Shown here: one piece after another, positions 1 through 11,687 of the stretch
How the letters are laid out: the number at the start of each line of letters is the position of its first letter
Position numbering within the stretch: position 1 is the stretch's first letter
DNA from: Phoenix dactylifera
Taxonomy: Eukaryota > Streptophyta > Magnoliopsida > Arecales > Arecaceae
DNA: 64,000 bases
Direction of reading: 5' to 3'
NCBI RefSeq assembly: GCF_009389715.1
Contig: NC_052409.1
Location: 2,024,001-2,088,000 of the forward strand
Translations under genes and position numbers: made by a program
Notes under the pieces: model-generated
Told to the model about the DNA's origin: nothing
What the model saw: only the letters and a program-made list of their open reading frames with translations
The model's database searches: none

Positions 1-613
1 CTGACAATGGTGGTGGATCATTAATCGCAGTCTTGAATTTTAAGTCATCTATGTAATGTTCTTGCCTAAGTTGTTTTGGATGTTACCAATGAATGCACCA
101 TTGAGAGCAACAGGAACACATGAATGAGAGACTTATGAGAAACAGGGAGAAGAAAAGAAGTTGATGGAGGGAACCTAGAAGTCGTTAAATTTTTCATCAG
201 GTATCAGTCAACCTGGTCGATAAAATATGAAGTTTGAGAAGGGAATCTTGATATGAAAGTTGACCCCGATATGGCATGAACTTAGGACGCAAACTGAAAT
301 CTCTAGGAATGCACTTTAGTTGGAAGAATGGTGGACGCGCAGGGCCTTTATGCTTGGGCTCATCCCATTATCTTGCTATCAATTTGCCAATGCCTCAGCT
401 GGGTAATACGACAATCAATGATCATTTGATACTCATGAACAATGGTCAACTACAAATACATCCTGTAGAGAGCTATTCTTATGAGTTGCGTAAAAGCGTG
501 AGATTTTACACTAGAGATGCCAAAATCATGTTATATGACTGAGATCATGCACCAGCCCAACAGCTAATCTGAATCTGAGGTGATGCTATAAATGGGTGAA
601 TTTTGTTTTGGAG

Positions 614-935
614 CATGGTAAGAAAACTAGGAGGGTGTGCTTTGGCGCAACTGTAAGATTGCTCCATTATGACCTGGAGGTCACAGGTTCGAAACATGGA
701 AACAGCTTTTCCGCATGTAGAGATAAGACTACGTACAAATGGTAAGAAAACCATGAGGGTGTGCCCTAGCGCAACGGTAAGATTGCTCCATTGCGACTTG
801 AAGGTCACAGGTTCGAATCCTATAAATAGCTTTTCCACATGTAGAGATAAGACTACGTATATCTGATCCTCTCTAGATCCTGCAATGGTCGGAGCCTCAT
901 GCAATGGGCGGCCTTTTTTATCATGGTAAGAAAAC
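614..935 (+). mobile_element. Tandem pair of tRNA-derived SINEs (Au-type) sharing target-site repeats
   Basis: Two SINE units lie head to tail. Each begins near GAGGGTGTGC, has a tRNA box A-like stretch (GCGCAACNGTAAGATTGCTCC) and a box B-like GGTTCGAA. The second unit continues through the family body (GGAGCCTCATGCAATGGG) to a CCTTTTTTATC end; the first stops after about 110 bp. A direct repeat related to CATGGTAAGAAAAC stands at 614-627, 738-751 and 922-935, that is before, between and after the units. Two insertions at the same target, or a dimer formed before or during insertion, would both give this. The body matches what I recall of the plant Au SINE family, which is transcribed by RNA polymerase III and moved by LINE machinery; the family name is from memory. 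Confidence 0.8.
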
Positions 936-2107
936 CATAATTTTTTTGGTGGCAGATGAATATTGGGTGGACAAATTTCTGTTTGCAAATAATGTGTATG
1001 AAATTTTAGCAAAAAAAAAAAAAGTGTATGAAAGTGTGATTTCTAGATTAAAGGAACAACTGTTGGAGTAATTGTATAAAAGTTATTGTTTCTCTTGCTG
1101 GCATCATACCCTTATATGTACACATGAAATAGACTCTATACCTTTATTTGTGGTAGACTTTAATCTGCACTTCGTGACAAATTATTTCTGCCATTTACAG
1201 TTTTTACAACTATTACTAACAAGATAGAATATGTGATTGTTGGAATTTTGTATAAAAAGATGTAAGAACATCTAAGTAAGATGTGAATGCGAGTGCTGGA
1301 CGGAAACTTCAGGAAGTCATTATTACTAGAGGATGCAACTTTAGATAGAACCAAACAAAGAAGAAGATTCACAGTAGATCTCAAGTAAATGAGATAAGAT
1401 TGGCTAGATCTGGTATATTCATGTGTACTTGTGAAGAATGTTTCTTTATGTATGGTTTCATGGAACTCTTTTCAAGTTTTTCAACCATTCAGTGTGTTGG
1501 AGTAGCATACGTGTCTCTTTTCAAAAATGCCCTTCCCCCTAAATTTCTCCTTGTTAAACCCACGTCAGCTTCCCCTTGGAAGGCATGATTAGATTAACTT
1601 AGAGGATGCTACTGAAATGGTGGCTAGGCATTGGAAGGCAGCAAAAATGATAAAAAGAATGTTGAATATGCTTGGTTGGAGAGGACATGACCTATAACTG
1701 TGGTAAGTTTGCAAAAGCTATTTGTTAGCTACTTTTTGTATCATACTTCATTTGCTACAAATATTTTTATAAACCATCATATGATGATAAAATTAAGCAA
1801 CCATAAGCATAAAAAGGAAAATGAAAGGAAATATACTAGAGCAAGAAGATATATCATATATAAATAGCTATTAGAGATAGCAATATTGATTGTGGTTACA
1901 TAAAGCAATCACATTGTTGAAGTCAACTATATGCTTGAAGATAATAGAAGAGACAAATTTTAGCATCCTATGCGACATTGAATTTTTATTTCCTATTTAA
2001 AAAAATATGGATTCATGTGTTGCAGTTCACTAGAACTCCTGTTAGATACCGCATTTTAAAAAAATAAAAAATGAAAATTTTAGTATAATATTCAAAAAGG
2101 CTAATCT

Positions 2108-2255
2108 AGAGGGTTGCTCCATTGTGACCCGGGTGTCACGGGTTCGAAACTTGAAAACAACTTCTCTGCATGCAGGAATAAGGCTATGTATATCTAACCC
2201 TTCTCATACCCCACAATGGTGGGTTCCTCATGCATTGAGACACCCTTTTTTAATG
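2108..2255 (+). mobile_element. 5'-truncated Au-type SINE with perfect 15-bp target duplication
   Basis: This copy begins at AGAGGGTTGCTCC, so box A is missing. It keeps box B (GGGTTCGAAAC), the internal ATAAGGCTATGTATATCT segment, a GGTTCCTCATGCATTGAG stretch and an oligo-T end. It is flanked by a perfect direct repeat, CAAAAAGGCTAATCT, at 2093-2107 and 2256-2270. Truncation at the 5' end with a long target duplication is typical of target-primed reverse transcription. It lies in the intron of the KH gene, in the sense direction. Confidence 0.85.
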
Positions 2256-3127
2256 CAAAAAGGCTAATCTCATCTTTCAGAGTTGAGATGTTCTAGAGAG
2301 CTGTTGCTTTCATGTAATTGTTGCTTTTTTTTTTTGGGGGGGGGGGGGGGTAAGTTTGTTATGCTTTAGCGTTTGCATGCATATGACTCTTCACCTTTAT
2401 TTTTAAAATTATATGTATATGTATGTGTATGTCTATGAAGCGTATTTTTTGTTGCAATTTCTTTATTCCCTTCCCTTTTCTATTTTTATAAATTTATGAT
2501 CATGACAGCTTAATGAAGATCCGGGGCATTGAGATTAGGGAATAAAAACCTTGCTTGTTGTTATCTTTGGCAATTTAGACTGAGCCAAGTTGGGACTGTG
2601 AAACTATAAATTTTCTGTGGGGTCACTGGGGTTGCATAGAATCATCTTATTTATTAGGCAGAATTGGAATTATCTGTTTGTCATGTTACTTTTTAATTAC
2701 TTAAGCCTTTTGAATCTTTTGTTTCCAGTCACTGTCTTTTATTGTTTTAGCATCCAGTTGATTACTTATACATACTGCTGATGCTACGAACACTTGTACA
2801 TGACATTGGAAGTTCCTTATTTTCACCTTCTACCTTCCTCCCCACCTCTCCCCCCTCTCCAGAACCCCAACAACACCCCCTCCCCCACCCAACTCCCTTT
2901 TTTTTCTCCCTCTCCCAGCCCCATCCCCCACCCCTCCTTTCCTTAATTTTTGTGTTCTCTTAAAAATTGAATGTATAAATTGGTGATGATTATGCTGTAA
3001 TCAGTTTATTTGTTGACAATACCACATTTGATTTTTCTGTATGCTTGTATGCCTGTAAATTATGATACATGTTTAGTGGAAATCTGATTCTTATATTCTT
3101 TCCCCCCTTTCTCATTTGAACCATCAG

Positions 3128-5369
3128 GTGTTAATTTTCCGGGTTATCCTGGGGTTCCCGTGGGCTATATGATCCCCTCAGTAACATACGGCACAATAAA
3201 TTATGGACCGAATGGAATTGGGGGAAAATACCCAAGTAGCAAGGTTAGTACTTCATATTAGTGCATACGGAATTTCCTGATAATGGCAAGAAACTCTGTT
3301 CCATAGTTCTGTATGCATCTACGCATCTGTTTTAAGATGGAACGCTAGTATTTCCACTGTTAATCATAAATTATTCTTCTATATGAAAGTGAATGAACGA
3401 CGCATATTTGGTTATGGTATTTCTATAGGATGCAAATTCTCTATATAGATCATATTTGTGGTAAACAGGAAACAGCCAATTATTATTTTGGAAGTTCCTT
3501 TTAGTTAGAAACAGTTAATTCATAGATATGCCATGCTACACATCAAGACCCTCTGAAGACCAGAAGCATTAAGAGAAATTAAAACTGCATCATGAACTAC
3601 TACAATATATTTTGATTGTTTATCGCCTGTCATTGTCAAATATGCAATTTCTTTAAATTGTTGTGGATGCAAACTTTACGAACTTTGGATTTCACTCTTT
3701 AAATTGTTGTGGATGCAAACTTTACGAACTTTGGATTTCACTCTTTTTTAAACCTGTTGGGACACTGATATCAATCATGGTGCCTAACAAAACCCAGTGA
3801 TTCATGGGAAAGACATTTAAAATATTAGTAGGCCCTAGAATGACATGTATGACATTGATGATCAATCCAGAAAAAAATAAGAGAACTTTGGTGCATCCGG
3901 ATTCTTATGTGGACATTGAGCTTTCAGGTTTATGTATAGAAAACAAAGAAGCTTGTACCCCCCCCCCCCCCAAAAAAAAAAAAATAAAAATAAAAATAAA
4001 AATAAAATAAAATAAAGAACCTAAGAAGCTGTTTGTATATATCTATTTCACATAGAATGGGTGGATCAAAATGATAGTGAATTTCAACATAATGATCATT
4101 TATATCTGCTCAAGAAACTTTCGCGGCCATGTTCCATTTGCTATATTTGCCACCCCCTTCTAGCTCACTTGCGCCACTCCTTTCCATCTTGAACCGCCTC
4201 TATCCGTCCTCATTTGTCAAGTTCAATATTGTTAGTTGTCTCAGTTTTTGCATATTCTGTAACTGATCATCGGTATTTTTGCATCGCTAGGCATGAACCT
4301 GTTCAGACACATTTGAAAGATACCATATCTTTTTTAAGTGTTCCTTCTCCAAAGTCCTGCTTTATAATCTTGTTCTCTTTTCTTCCCTTTTTTTTTTTTT
4401 ATGATGTAACACATTATCGGATGCATTAGTATTGGTTTTATCTGGTTAACGATGCTTCTGAGTCATGTATCTGTCAGGGTATGATGTCACAAGCAGCTCC
4501 CACAAGGTCATCTATGGGGTCTCATGAAGGCCAAAGCAGCTCAGTCACAATTGGTGTTGCAGATGAGCATATTGGTGCTGTTGTCGGTCGTGGGGGAAGG
4601 AACATAATGGAGATTGGTCAGGTTCGCATAATGCATCTAGTCCCTCGGTTTGATCTCTCATCTTTAGTGCATTGGTGCAAGTGATGAGTCCACATTAACT
4701 GATCATCTTGTATTAATGTTTGGTAATAAGGGATATGTGACCCTGGATAAATGATTACTTTCGAGGGTTTATTTTGTAAAGAAAGGAATTTGTCACATTA
4801 TAGACAGTTTATGCAGATTTGAAAATCTCATCTTGACCCCTTTTATCTACAATTAACAACGAGATCCTTTAAAATAGAAAACTCATATGGATGTTAATTT
4901 ATGTGAAAAATCCGATTGAGACAATCAAATTGCTATATGATTTTTGGGTGTATATTTTGACTATTGAATTCTAAATTTGTTTCCATTCCAAAAGATCTGA
5001 AGATTGTATAAGTTTGTTGCTGTAAGAAGCTGCTATGTTATGAACTATGTATATTTGTTAAAATCATTTAGTATATAGGAATATTATTGAATCTTATTAT
5101 TCATTTACATTCCTCCAATTATGTAGGTTAGTGGAGCTAGGATTAAGATATCAGATAGAGGTGATTTCCTCTCTGGCACCTCAGATAGGTATTACAGCTC
5201 CTTCATTTTCTTTTCTTTTTTGTCTGTGACCGGCTTGCTGTTTCCTAATTTTCTTCTTTTTTCCCTGAATGTGACATGCAGGAAAGTAACAATCACTGGA
5301 TCACCGGAGGCAATTCGCACTGCTGAGGCTATGATTATGCAAAAGGTTTCATCTAATTCTGAGAGGTGA
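3128..5369 (+). CDS. BTR1: KH-domain RNA-binding protein, BTR1-like, C-terminal four exons (partial)
   Basis: Coding exons read as 3128-3243, 4478-4621, 5127-5188 and 5282-5369, all with GT-AG junctions and matching phases, ending at TGA 5367-5369. The first encodes a Gly/Pro/Tyr-rich linker ([16 protein letters not shown]). The next three together make a complete last KH domain: beta strand [16 protein letters not shown], the RNA-binding GXXG loop as GRGG, then [18 protein letters not shown] and a final helix [12 protein letters not shown] domains bind single-stranded RNA. In Arabidopsis BTR1 is a related three-KH protein reported to bind tomato mosaic virus RNA and limit its multiplication. 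The N-terminal KH domains must lie left of the window. Family assignment is firm; orthology to BTR1 is inferred from the close match of this domain as I remember it. Confidence 0.85.
3651..3742 (+). repeat. 46-bp perfect tandem duplication in a BTR1-like intron
   Basis: The block starting CTTTAAATTGTTGTGGATGC is repeated at once with a period of 46 bp (second copy from 3697) and no mismatch that I can see, so it is recent. It lies in the intron between the exons ending at 3243 and starting at 4478. A C10/A12 run follows near 3958-3984. Confidence 0.85.
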
Positions 5370-6228
5370 TACATGTTGGCTGATAAGTTTTGTTGTCCAT
5401 TCAAGTGGTTTGCTGCGATCGCTTTCATGCGAGATCTGTGCATCAATTATGCTGCTGGATGAGATTCATTAGATCAATGTTGTCGTGGAGTTGCTCTGGG
5501 TACAAGGTGTTTACAACGCCTGCAATTTGTGCTACAAATGGAAAGAAAAAGTTGTATGTTTCTGATAGTCCAGGGTGAGTGTCTTGTCCGCAATAGTTTT
5601 TGTAGTCATCTGCATAGAAAAGGAAAAAGTGGCTTTCCAAAGCACAAGTTACATTTTGGTGTTTTTAGCTGGATTGAACTCTAACATAAGTTCTAAGAGT
5701 CTTTTTTTTCCCACCATTTTGACCAACAGAATTGTAGTTGATGTTCTTCTGCTACATGCACCGTGAATTCTCTTTATCAAATGAAACTGCCAAACTCCTA
5801 TGCACAAACATATTGTTGCTGCTGTTGAAAATGTTAGAAATTTAAGTATCTAACTCTAGGACTTCTCCGCGCGCGCACAAAAGAAAAAAAATGTTTGGTG
5901 AATTTTGTCAATAATTTATACTGGTTGTGGTGTTCAATGTATACTTGATCCTTCTTATTCAGGACAAGGCGCGAAATTTATTGTGATAGCCGCTTTGGCT
6001 GCGGGAAGGAAAAGACTGCAATGTAGATTAGAGCTATGGATCGAGTGATTTGGTTAATGGAACATTGATGTGCTGGGCTTCTTCACCCACACCAGCCTTT
6101 ATAGCCGACGCGAGTGCGATCTTCAACCTTACAGGATTAGAATTGTTCATTTTTTATTTGATTTAACAGTTCAGCCCAATAGAAATGAGATTGTTCACCG
6201 TCGAGAATAAAAGAACGAAGTTATACTC
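5370..6228 (+). other. Probable 3' UTR of the BTR1-like gene, with a possible UTR intron
   Basis: After the stop at 5367-5369 no further KH-family coding sequence is seen. A good donor (CCAGG|GTGAGT near 5575) and a good acceptor (TTATTCAG near 5962) suggest a spliced 3' UTR. An AATAAA-type signal occurs at about 6206 (GAGAATAAAAG). The open frames here show no protein-like features. A spliced 3' UTR longer than 50 nt past the stop could expose the transcript to nonsense-mediated decay; this is inference. Confidence 0.4.
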
Positions 6229-6249
6229 ATGGACGACCTACCTTTGGGC

Positions 6250-6335
6250 TTGCCAAGAAAGTACTCATGCCCTCAGGAATTCTCGGTGCTGTCAGATTTG
6301 AGGACGCACGAGAAGCACTGCGGGGATCTCATGGA
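6250..6335 (+). pseudogene. Fragment of a STOP1-type C2H2 zinc-finger gene
   Basis: In frame 1 of this stretch I read FSVLSDLRTHEKHCGD, preceded by KYSCPQE. This closely resembles the second zinc finger of plant STOP1 (SENSITIVE TO PROTON RHIZOTOXICITY 1) factors, where a C-x-C-N-(R/K)-K-x-FSV segment leads into a DLRTHEKHCGD block. Here the C-x-x-C half is damaged (only one clear Cys before the block). The expected following W-x-C-S-C-G finger is absent: the frame runs on without any Cys2 pair and stops at 6411. It is therefore a short captured or decayed piece and not a gene. Family identification rests on the conserved block from memory. Confidence 0.55.
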
Positions 6336-6411
6336 GGATAAAAGCATTGTTTGTTGGGCACAGTCCAGTCTGAATTGGGAGGTGAAGGACTTGAAAACCG
6401 GTGAAGTTTAG

Positions 6412-9000
6412 AGAAAGGTAATATGTAGAAAAACATATGTTTGTCATGACATCATGCATTTATGGATAATAACTTAGAGAGATTTTACAGGAATGGGTTA
6501 ACTTTCACATGCATGCTAGATTCTATTTTGATTGTGAAGCAACCAAAAGTTTGGATGTATTTGAGGTCATCATTTCATAAAGATTATGATTTCGGTGTTC
6601 AGACACATGTAATGTTGTGATTCATTGAGCATGGTAATTTGTTTCCCTTGTTTAGTTGGAGGCCTAAGTATTTGCAGCTTATAGCAGGTACTCCTTTAAT
6701 TAGGATTATTTTGGGAGATTTCCATAGTCCGGAGCATTTCATTATTGTGGTGATAATTATATAAATAAGAAAGTAATGTGGATATGCTGAAGTCCCATAA
6801 TCTTGCATTCATTCACGGGCCCTCAGAGCATTATATAGCAGCCATTAGTAATCCCCAAACTCTTCTGGTCTCAAATATATCTATTCATTTTCTATCGTCC
6901 TGTGTTTTTAGGAGAATTTCTCAAATTTCATCGGTAATCCCCAAATTGTCCTCTTTTCCCATCTTTTTTGTTGTTCATTCTGAGTTTTCTAGTTGATCTA
7001 CTAGTTAGCCAATTGAATCAATAGCTAATGTACGGAAACTAAATATGGTGGTTTGGAGACTCATGCAAGAAGACAATGATTGTTACTTGATATATGAGAA
7101 AACCTATGATCAATTCATACAACTTTGATTGGGCGGAAAGGTGGAAACCCACCAATTTTATATACTAGGAATAAAGGAAGCAAGCTCTTGATCCTAGACA
7201 AACAGGATCAAGAAAGAACTATATATACAACCTAACATAAATATCAGCATATTCATTTACAGCATTGTTAGAACTTCTTAGATTGGCATTTATTTTTTTT
7301 GTTTATTAAATATGTAGAGATAACTTTCGATTTTTCTAGGCAAATCTAAATTCCTAAATGACTTTTCCACTTTTCTAAGCAAAGCCTTCTTTTGATTTGA
7401 AAATTCCTTCAGCAAAGTTCCTGATAATTTCAAATGCATTAATATAACTCTTCAACAGATTTCTTAAGTATTTCTGCATGATCTAGCAGCTTGCCTTGCA
7501 GCTGATATTCTCTTGTTGAAGTTATTTTCCCTCTTAATAGGCCTCCTTTTCATCTATTTTTTTGTATGTTATAGCATGATCAACAATTAATGGTGTGATT
7601 CTTGATCTACAATTCTTGAATCTCTGGTAGATGTATTTCATTATTGGAGTTCTTTTTATTGTTATCAATCACTATTTTCGTTTTTTTTTCATATGCTTCA
7701 CCTTCTCTATCTACACCAAGTCCTTGATCATCAACTTGATGTATATAATATCTTAATTACTCCTGGCTTTATCAAATGATCAACTGCCAACTTGTCGCAA
7801 ATGTTTAGTACCAAAGACTTCTAGCTTATAACAAGGACAACACTTGCAGCTTCAACTTTTGCGAAGAAATTGCCATATGATACAATCCAGGCATTGTCAT
7901 GAACTTCTCCTGTTGTTAATAGTAAATTGTAATATCATATAATAACTCTTTTGGCAGAAACTTTATCAACACGCCTTGTGACATCCCTGCACAAGTTGAA
8001 ATATCATAGATAATAGATTTAGACAGACTAGCAAACTCTCTCTCCCCCCATTTCCTTCAACTTTATTTAAGTGAAAAGAGCATATAAGATTATTAAAGTT
8101 TCCGGGACATTTAGCGATTTTATCTGAGGTTCTAAGAAGGATATTACTGATACCTCTGGAGTACTCGGCAACTCCATTCTGAGAGATGGCATTAGTATTC
8201 TGTCTTCATTCAATTAACAAGGTGGTTATTATGGAAGAAAGACTAATGATGTACGACTTGAACACCTGATATGAGGTTCATAGTAGTGAACTGACGGATA
8301 CAAGAGGCAAGCCATTAGGCTCCAGCAAATGAAAATAGTCTCTTTTATCTCAATAGTTGGAGAGATCTTGATAGAAGTAATTAATCTGAGCCTCCAGGGA
8401 AATGCAAGTATGCAGTCGCATACATCTCAGAGGAATACCGAACTTGATGAGATTAGCCACCCATATGAGATTAGATGGTTAAACGGTCAGCAATGAGAAA
8501 TCTTTGTTTCTACAGGCTCTTTTCTTGGAACTCAGGTCTCATTACAAGAGCTTCTCAGTTCCCCCACCAATGGATCTACGAAATGTATTCCTGTTAAAGT
8601 TTCCCATATTTGCTGCAGATAAGAATTGCTATCTTAAGCTAAATCTCCATTGCTCTCTGTCTACCTTAAGATCCTCCGGCTTCTTTCCATTTCGAAATTT
8701 TCACGAAAAATAAAATAGTCCTAATGCAAGGGGTTTAAATGCAATTATTTTATAAAGCAAGTTTGAACTAGTGCCGGAGGCAGCATGGCGAGACTTTTTA
8801 AAGTTAAAAGCACGAGACTCGCATGTAATAGTCGTACGCTTTAGGTGTTAAATGATTTAATAAATGAATTGGCACCAGAGTTTATAATGGAATGGTCCGG
8901 TAAGTGGCCTGAGGATAAGGAACTTAAATATCATAATTATAAAAGCCAAGGTACGTCAATGCCAATCTTTCCGCAATGAGGACTCTAGAAGCCTCTTCAA
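6412..9000. other. AT-rich intergenic stretch, possibly an old retroelement remnant
   Basis: No convincing gene is visible. On the minus strand near 8150-8190 a short frame reads AISQNGVAEYSRG, reminiscent of the Q-N-G-V-A-E block of Copia integrase, and a C-rich tract follows at 8040-8050. No LTR pair, primer-binding site or intact polyprotein frame could be found. The open frame at 8504-8713 on the plus strand is not recognised. Treat as decayed repeat DNA of uncertain origin. Confidence 0.3.
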
Positions 9001-9022
9001 CGACTCCACTCCTCGTTCGGCC

Positions 9023-9374
9023 CACGTGGCAGCACGAGAGACGCGAGCCCAGAAGTGGAGTGTGAAGTAGACCAGCAACGGGCCGCAGCTGCGTCAAAGT
9101 GCGTAACACCCAGGACGGCCTCTCGACGCGTGGCCGTCGAGCCCAAGTCCGCACGTTTCTTTCCTAAACGTGGTGGGGCGCGTCGGTTCCACCAGGCCCC
9201 GCCCCCCACCACCCCGACCTCACCTCACCAACTCTAGTCTAAATTCAATAAAGGATTCGTCTATGTGCCTCCATCGCAGCCGCATACCCTCCCTAATCAT
9301 GCAACACAACTCCAAATCGTCATCCCACGTTCTTTTCTTGGTTTTGACATAACTTTGCATGCAAGGCCTATAAG
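9023..9374 (+). promoter_or_regulatory. Promoter of the glycine-rich protein gene with ABRE- and CE3-like motifs
   Basis: A GC-rich island of about 250 bp precedes the gene. It contains a G-box/ABRE core CACGTGGC at 9023-9030, a CE3-like ACGCGTGGC at 9126-9134 and a second ACGTGG at 9168-9173. A TATA-type element TATAAG lies at 9369-9374, about 50 bp before the ATG, leaving a short 5' leader. ABRE plus coupling-element combinations are the known signature of abscisic-acid and osmotic-stress control through bZIP factors; the response of this gene is inferred. Confidence 0.5.
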
Positions 9375-9420
9375 TACTGCACGTAGCTACCCCTCGTTCC
9401 CCTAACTCACAAAATTAAAG

Positions 9421-10038
9421 ATGGCTAGTTCCAAGGTCCTAGCTGCTGCATTCCTGCTACTGCTCAGCGTTGAGCTCATTGCTGCCGGAAGAGCTGCCAT
9501 CCGTGCCACCGGCGGTGGAGGAGGAGGAGGAGAAGGTGGTGGTGGTGGTGGTGGTGTTGGAGGGGGATGGTTGGGCTCGGGCTATGGCTCAGGCTATGGC
9601 TCTGGCTATGGGTCGGGCAGAGGCTCTGGGTACGGCGGTGGCGGGGGAGGTGGAGAAGGCGGAGGCGGCGGCGGTGGGTCTGGCTATGGTTCTGGTGGTG
9701 GTAGTGGTTCTGGTTATGGGTCGGGGTATGGCTCCGGATATGGCTCTGGAGGTGGTAGGGGAGGAGGCGGATATGGTAGTGGCGGAGGAGGTGGTGGAGG
9801 TGGAGGGTCGGGTTATGGGAGCGGCGCCGGTGGCTCCGGTTATGGTTACGGAAGTGGATCGGGGTATGGTTCTGGAGGAGGTTATGGGAATGGTGGAGGA
9901 GGTGGTGGCGGCGGCGGCGGCGGTGGAGGCGGCGGCGGAGGTGGCTCCGGGTATGGAAGCGGATCAGGATATGGCTCCGGTTATGGTAGTGGGTCGGGAT
10001 ATGGTGGAGGTGCCGGCCAGGGTGGAGGATATGGGATG

Positions 10039-10071
<33 letters not shown>

Positions 10072-10164
10072 TCCGGCTATGGCTCGGGCCGTGGACAAGG
10101 GTCCGGATATGGGTCCGGGTATGGGTCTGGCTATGGATCGGGCTATGGTGGTGGAGGTGGATAA
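9421..10164 (+). CDS. Secreted glycine-rich cell-wall-type protein
   Basis: Single exon, 247 aa. The N-terminus has a clear signal peptide: basic start, hydrophobic core (VLAAAFLLLLSVELIAA), and a likely cleavage near residues 22-26. The rest is almost only Gly, Ser and Tyr: blocks of GSGYGSGYGS alternate with poly-Gly runs up to about 19 residues, and there is no other domain. This matches plant structural glycine-rich proteins deposited in the cell wall, where Tyr may be cross-linked by peroxidases. The start is the first ATG after the TATA box and gives the signal peptide directly. The repetitive GGN codons also create long open frames in other phases, which I treat as artefacts. Length is likely to vary between alleles because of the repeats. 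An AATAAATAAATA signal follows near 10285. Confidence 0.85.
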
Positions 10165-11687
10165 TTTCAGCGAGTATTGCTCGGTATAAGGAAGGATCGC
10201 TAGGCAGGCTATATCTTTTCCCATTGCTTGGCTATTTTGGATTTGCCATTCTGCTATAGACACGGTACCCTGTTTTGTGTCATTGAATAAATAAATAGAG
10301 AACCTTTTTTTTTTTTTTTTGGTTAAAAATAAATAGAGAACCTTATGTAATTCTGCATGCCAACTCTATTGTACGTGATGATGGTTGTCGTGATATATTA
10401 AAAATATTAAAAGTGAATTGCTGTCCTCATATTATTTTTTTATTTTTTTATAAATAAAGTAGCTCTGATGTCATGTTAAAATTACCACTTATTTCAAAAA
10501 CTTAAATTGATAGAATAAAATAAATTTATTTATATATTTTATATTTTTTTAACAAAAGAACATAATTTTCTCAAGTTCCTCAACTGCATCACCAAGCCTT
10601 TGTAAGTAAGTATTTACTTAAATTATATGGCCTCAATTTTTCTATTCAAATTGATCATAATGGCCTTCCTGGTTAACACAATGTCCCGCAGATCGCCTTA
10701 TAAGTATTCTCTTGCAACCACTCGATAGCATAGGTAGTAATTTTGATTTGTTACTTAAATCATTCAATCATGTAGAGCTGCAGTTTTTTACTTAAATCAT
10801 GGATACTTGCAAAGGAAAAGATTTAATTAAAGGACTCAAAAAGGAGGTTTGTAATTGAGGCATCAGGCATCTTACAATTAGGAACAAGTTGCTTTGAGTC
10901 CTTTACTTCCGGTGCCAAGTCTTGTAGTCTTAACCTTAAATACAGCTGCATACAATATTTGACACGTCTCCTGAGAAATGAAGATTCCACCCTCTTGAGA
11001 TACGAAGATTCTACCCATATGTATACGAACCGGTGCGAGTCATTGACCTGTCCTATCAGGGGATTTTAGAAACCGCGTGGAGGCTGACATCTCTTAGAAA
11101 CCGTGTGGAAGCGGACTTGCACCCTTTTTTTTTTCTTTCTTTTTTCTCTTCCTTTTTTTTTTTAATTTCTGTTCCGGATCTATACAGGGTATGCTCCCAT
11201 TTTTGTCCACATCTCATTCTCGCAACTCTCATTGCCCCTTCACCATTGGAAAAAAAAGAGAGGACCTTTTAACTATTTGGTTTCCTCTTGAATATCTAGG
11301 TCTCTTTTTAAGCACATCTTCACACATGCCTCATCTCTAGTGATAAACAAGTATTGCATCAATTGATAAGTAGAAGTTATCTTTATATGTTTAGTCTCAA
11401 AGAATATATGCTTGACATCAAGACTACCCTTTCTGTAGCATTATTTTCCCATGGATAATTAATAAACCTGATGAATAAAAGATTAAGAAGACCATCGAGT
11501 GCATACCACATGCATTGAAGGGCATTGATCCGTTGTTCATGTAATCATGTTCCCTATAGCCGTCTATCCGCATGGTAAATTAAATATAGATAAACTTGTG
11601 ACCTACTTATTAAATTGTTTAAGAAACTAGTTGTGTCAAGGAATAAAATGTTGATATACGTGTTAGTATGTCGTATGAACAATGTAT
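10165..11687. other. Intergenic, no gene seen
   Basis: AT-rich sequence with the 3' UTR and polyadenylation signal of the glycine-rich gene at its start. The 18-bp string AAATAAATAGAGAACCTT is duplicated around a T16 run near 10287-10343, which looks like a small insertion flanked by its target. No coding signal found. Confidence 0.5.

Larger units (their letters stand above)
1..3127 (+). other. Upstream intron of the BTR1-like gene
   Basis: No exon of a KH protein could be read here, yet the first recognisable coding exon at 3128 begins in mid-codon after an AG acceptor. The stretch is therefore most likely a long intron, with the N-terminal exons to the left of the window. It holds three SINE units (two around 614-935, one at 2108-2255), a poly-T/poly-G run near 2325-2350 and a pyrimidine-rich, C-rich tract at 2825-2945. 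Nothing else in it is recognised. An open frame at 276-542 has no family resemblance I can name. Confidence 0.6.

Noticed and set aside
7000-8500. Copia retrotransposon on the minus strand
   Set aside because: Only one short QNGVAE-like match was found; without LTRs, reverse transcriptase or a second motif this is too weak to call.
9470-10263. Long open frames in other phases and on the minus strand of the glycine-rich gene (Val/Ala/Glu/Met-rich and Ala-rich)
   Set aside because: They arise from GGN repeat codons read out of phase. They have no signal peptide, domain or natural composition.
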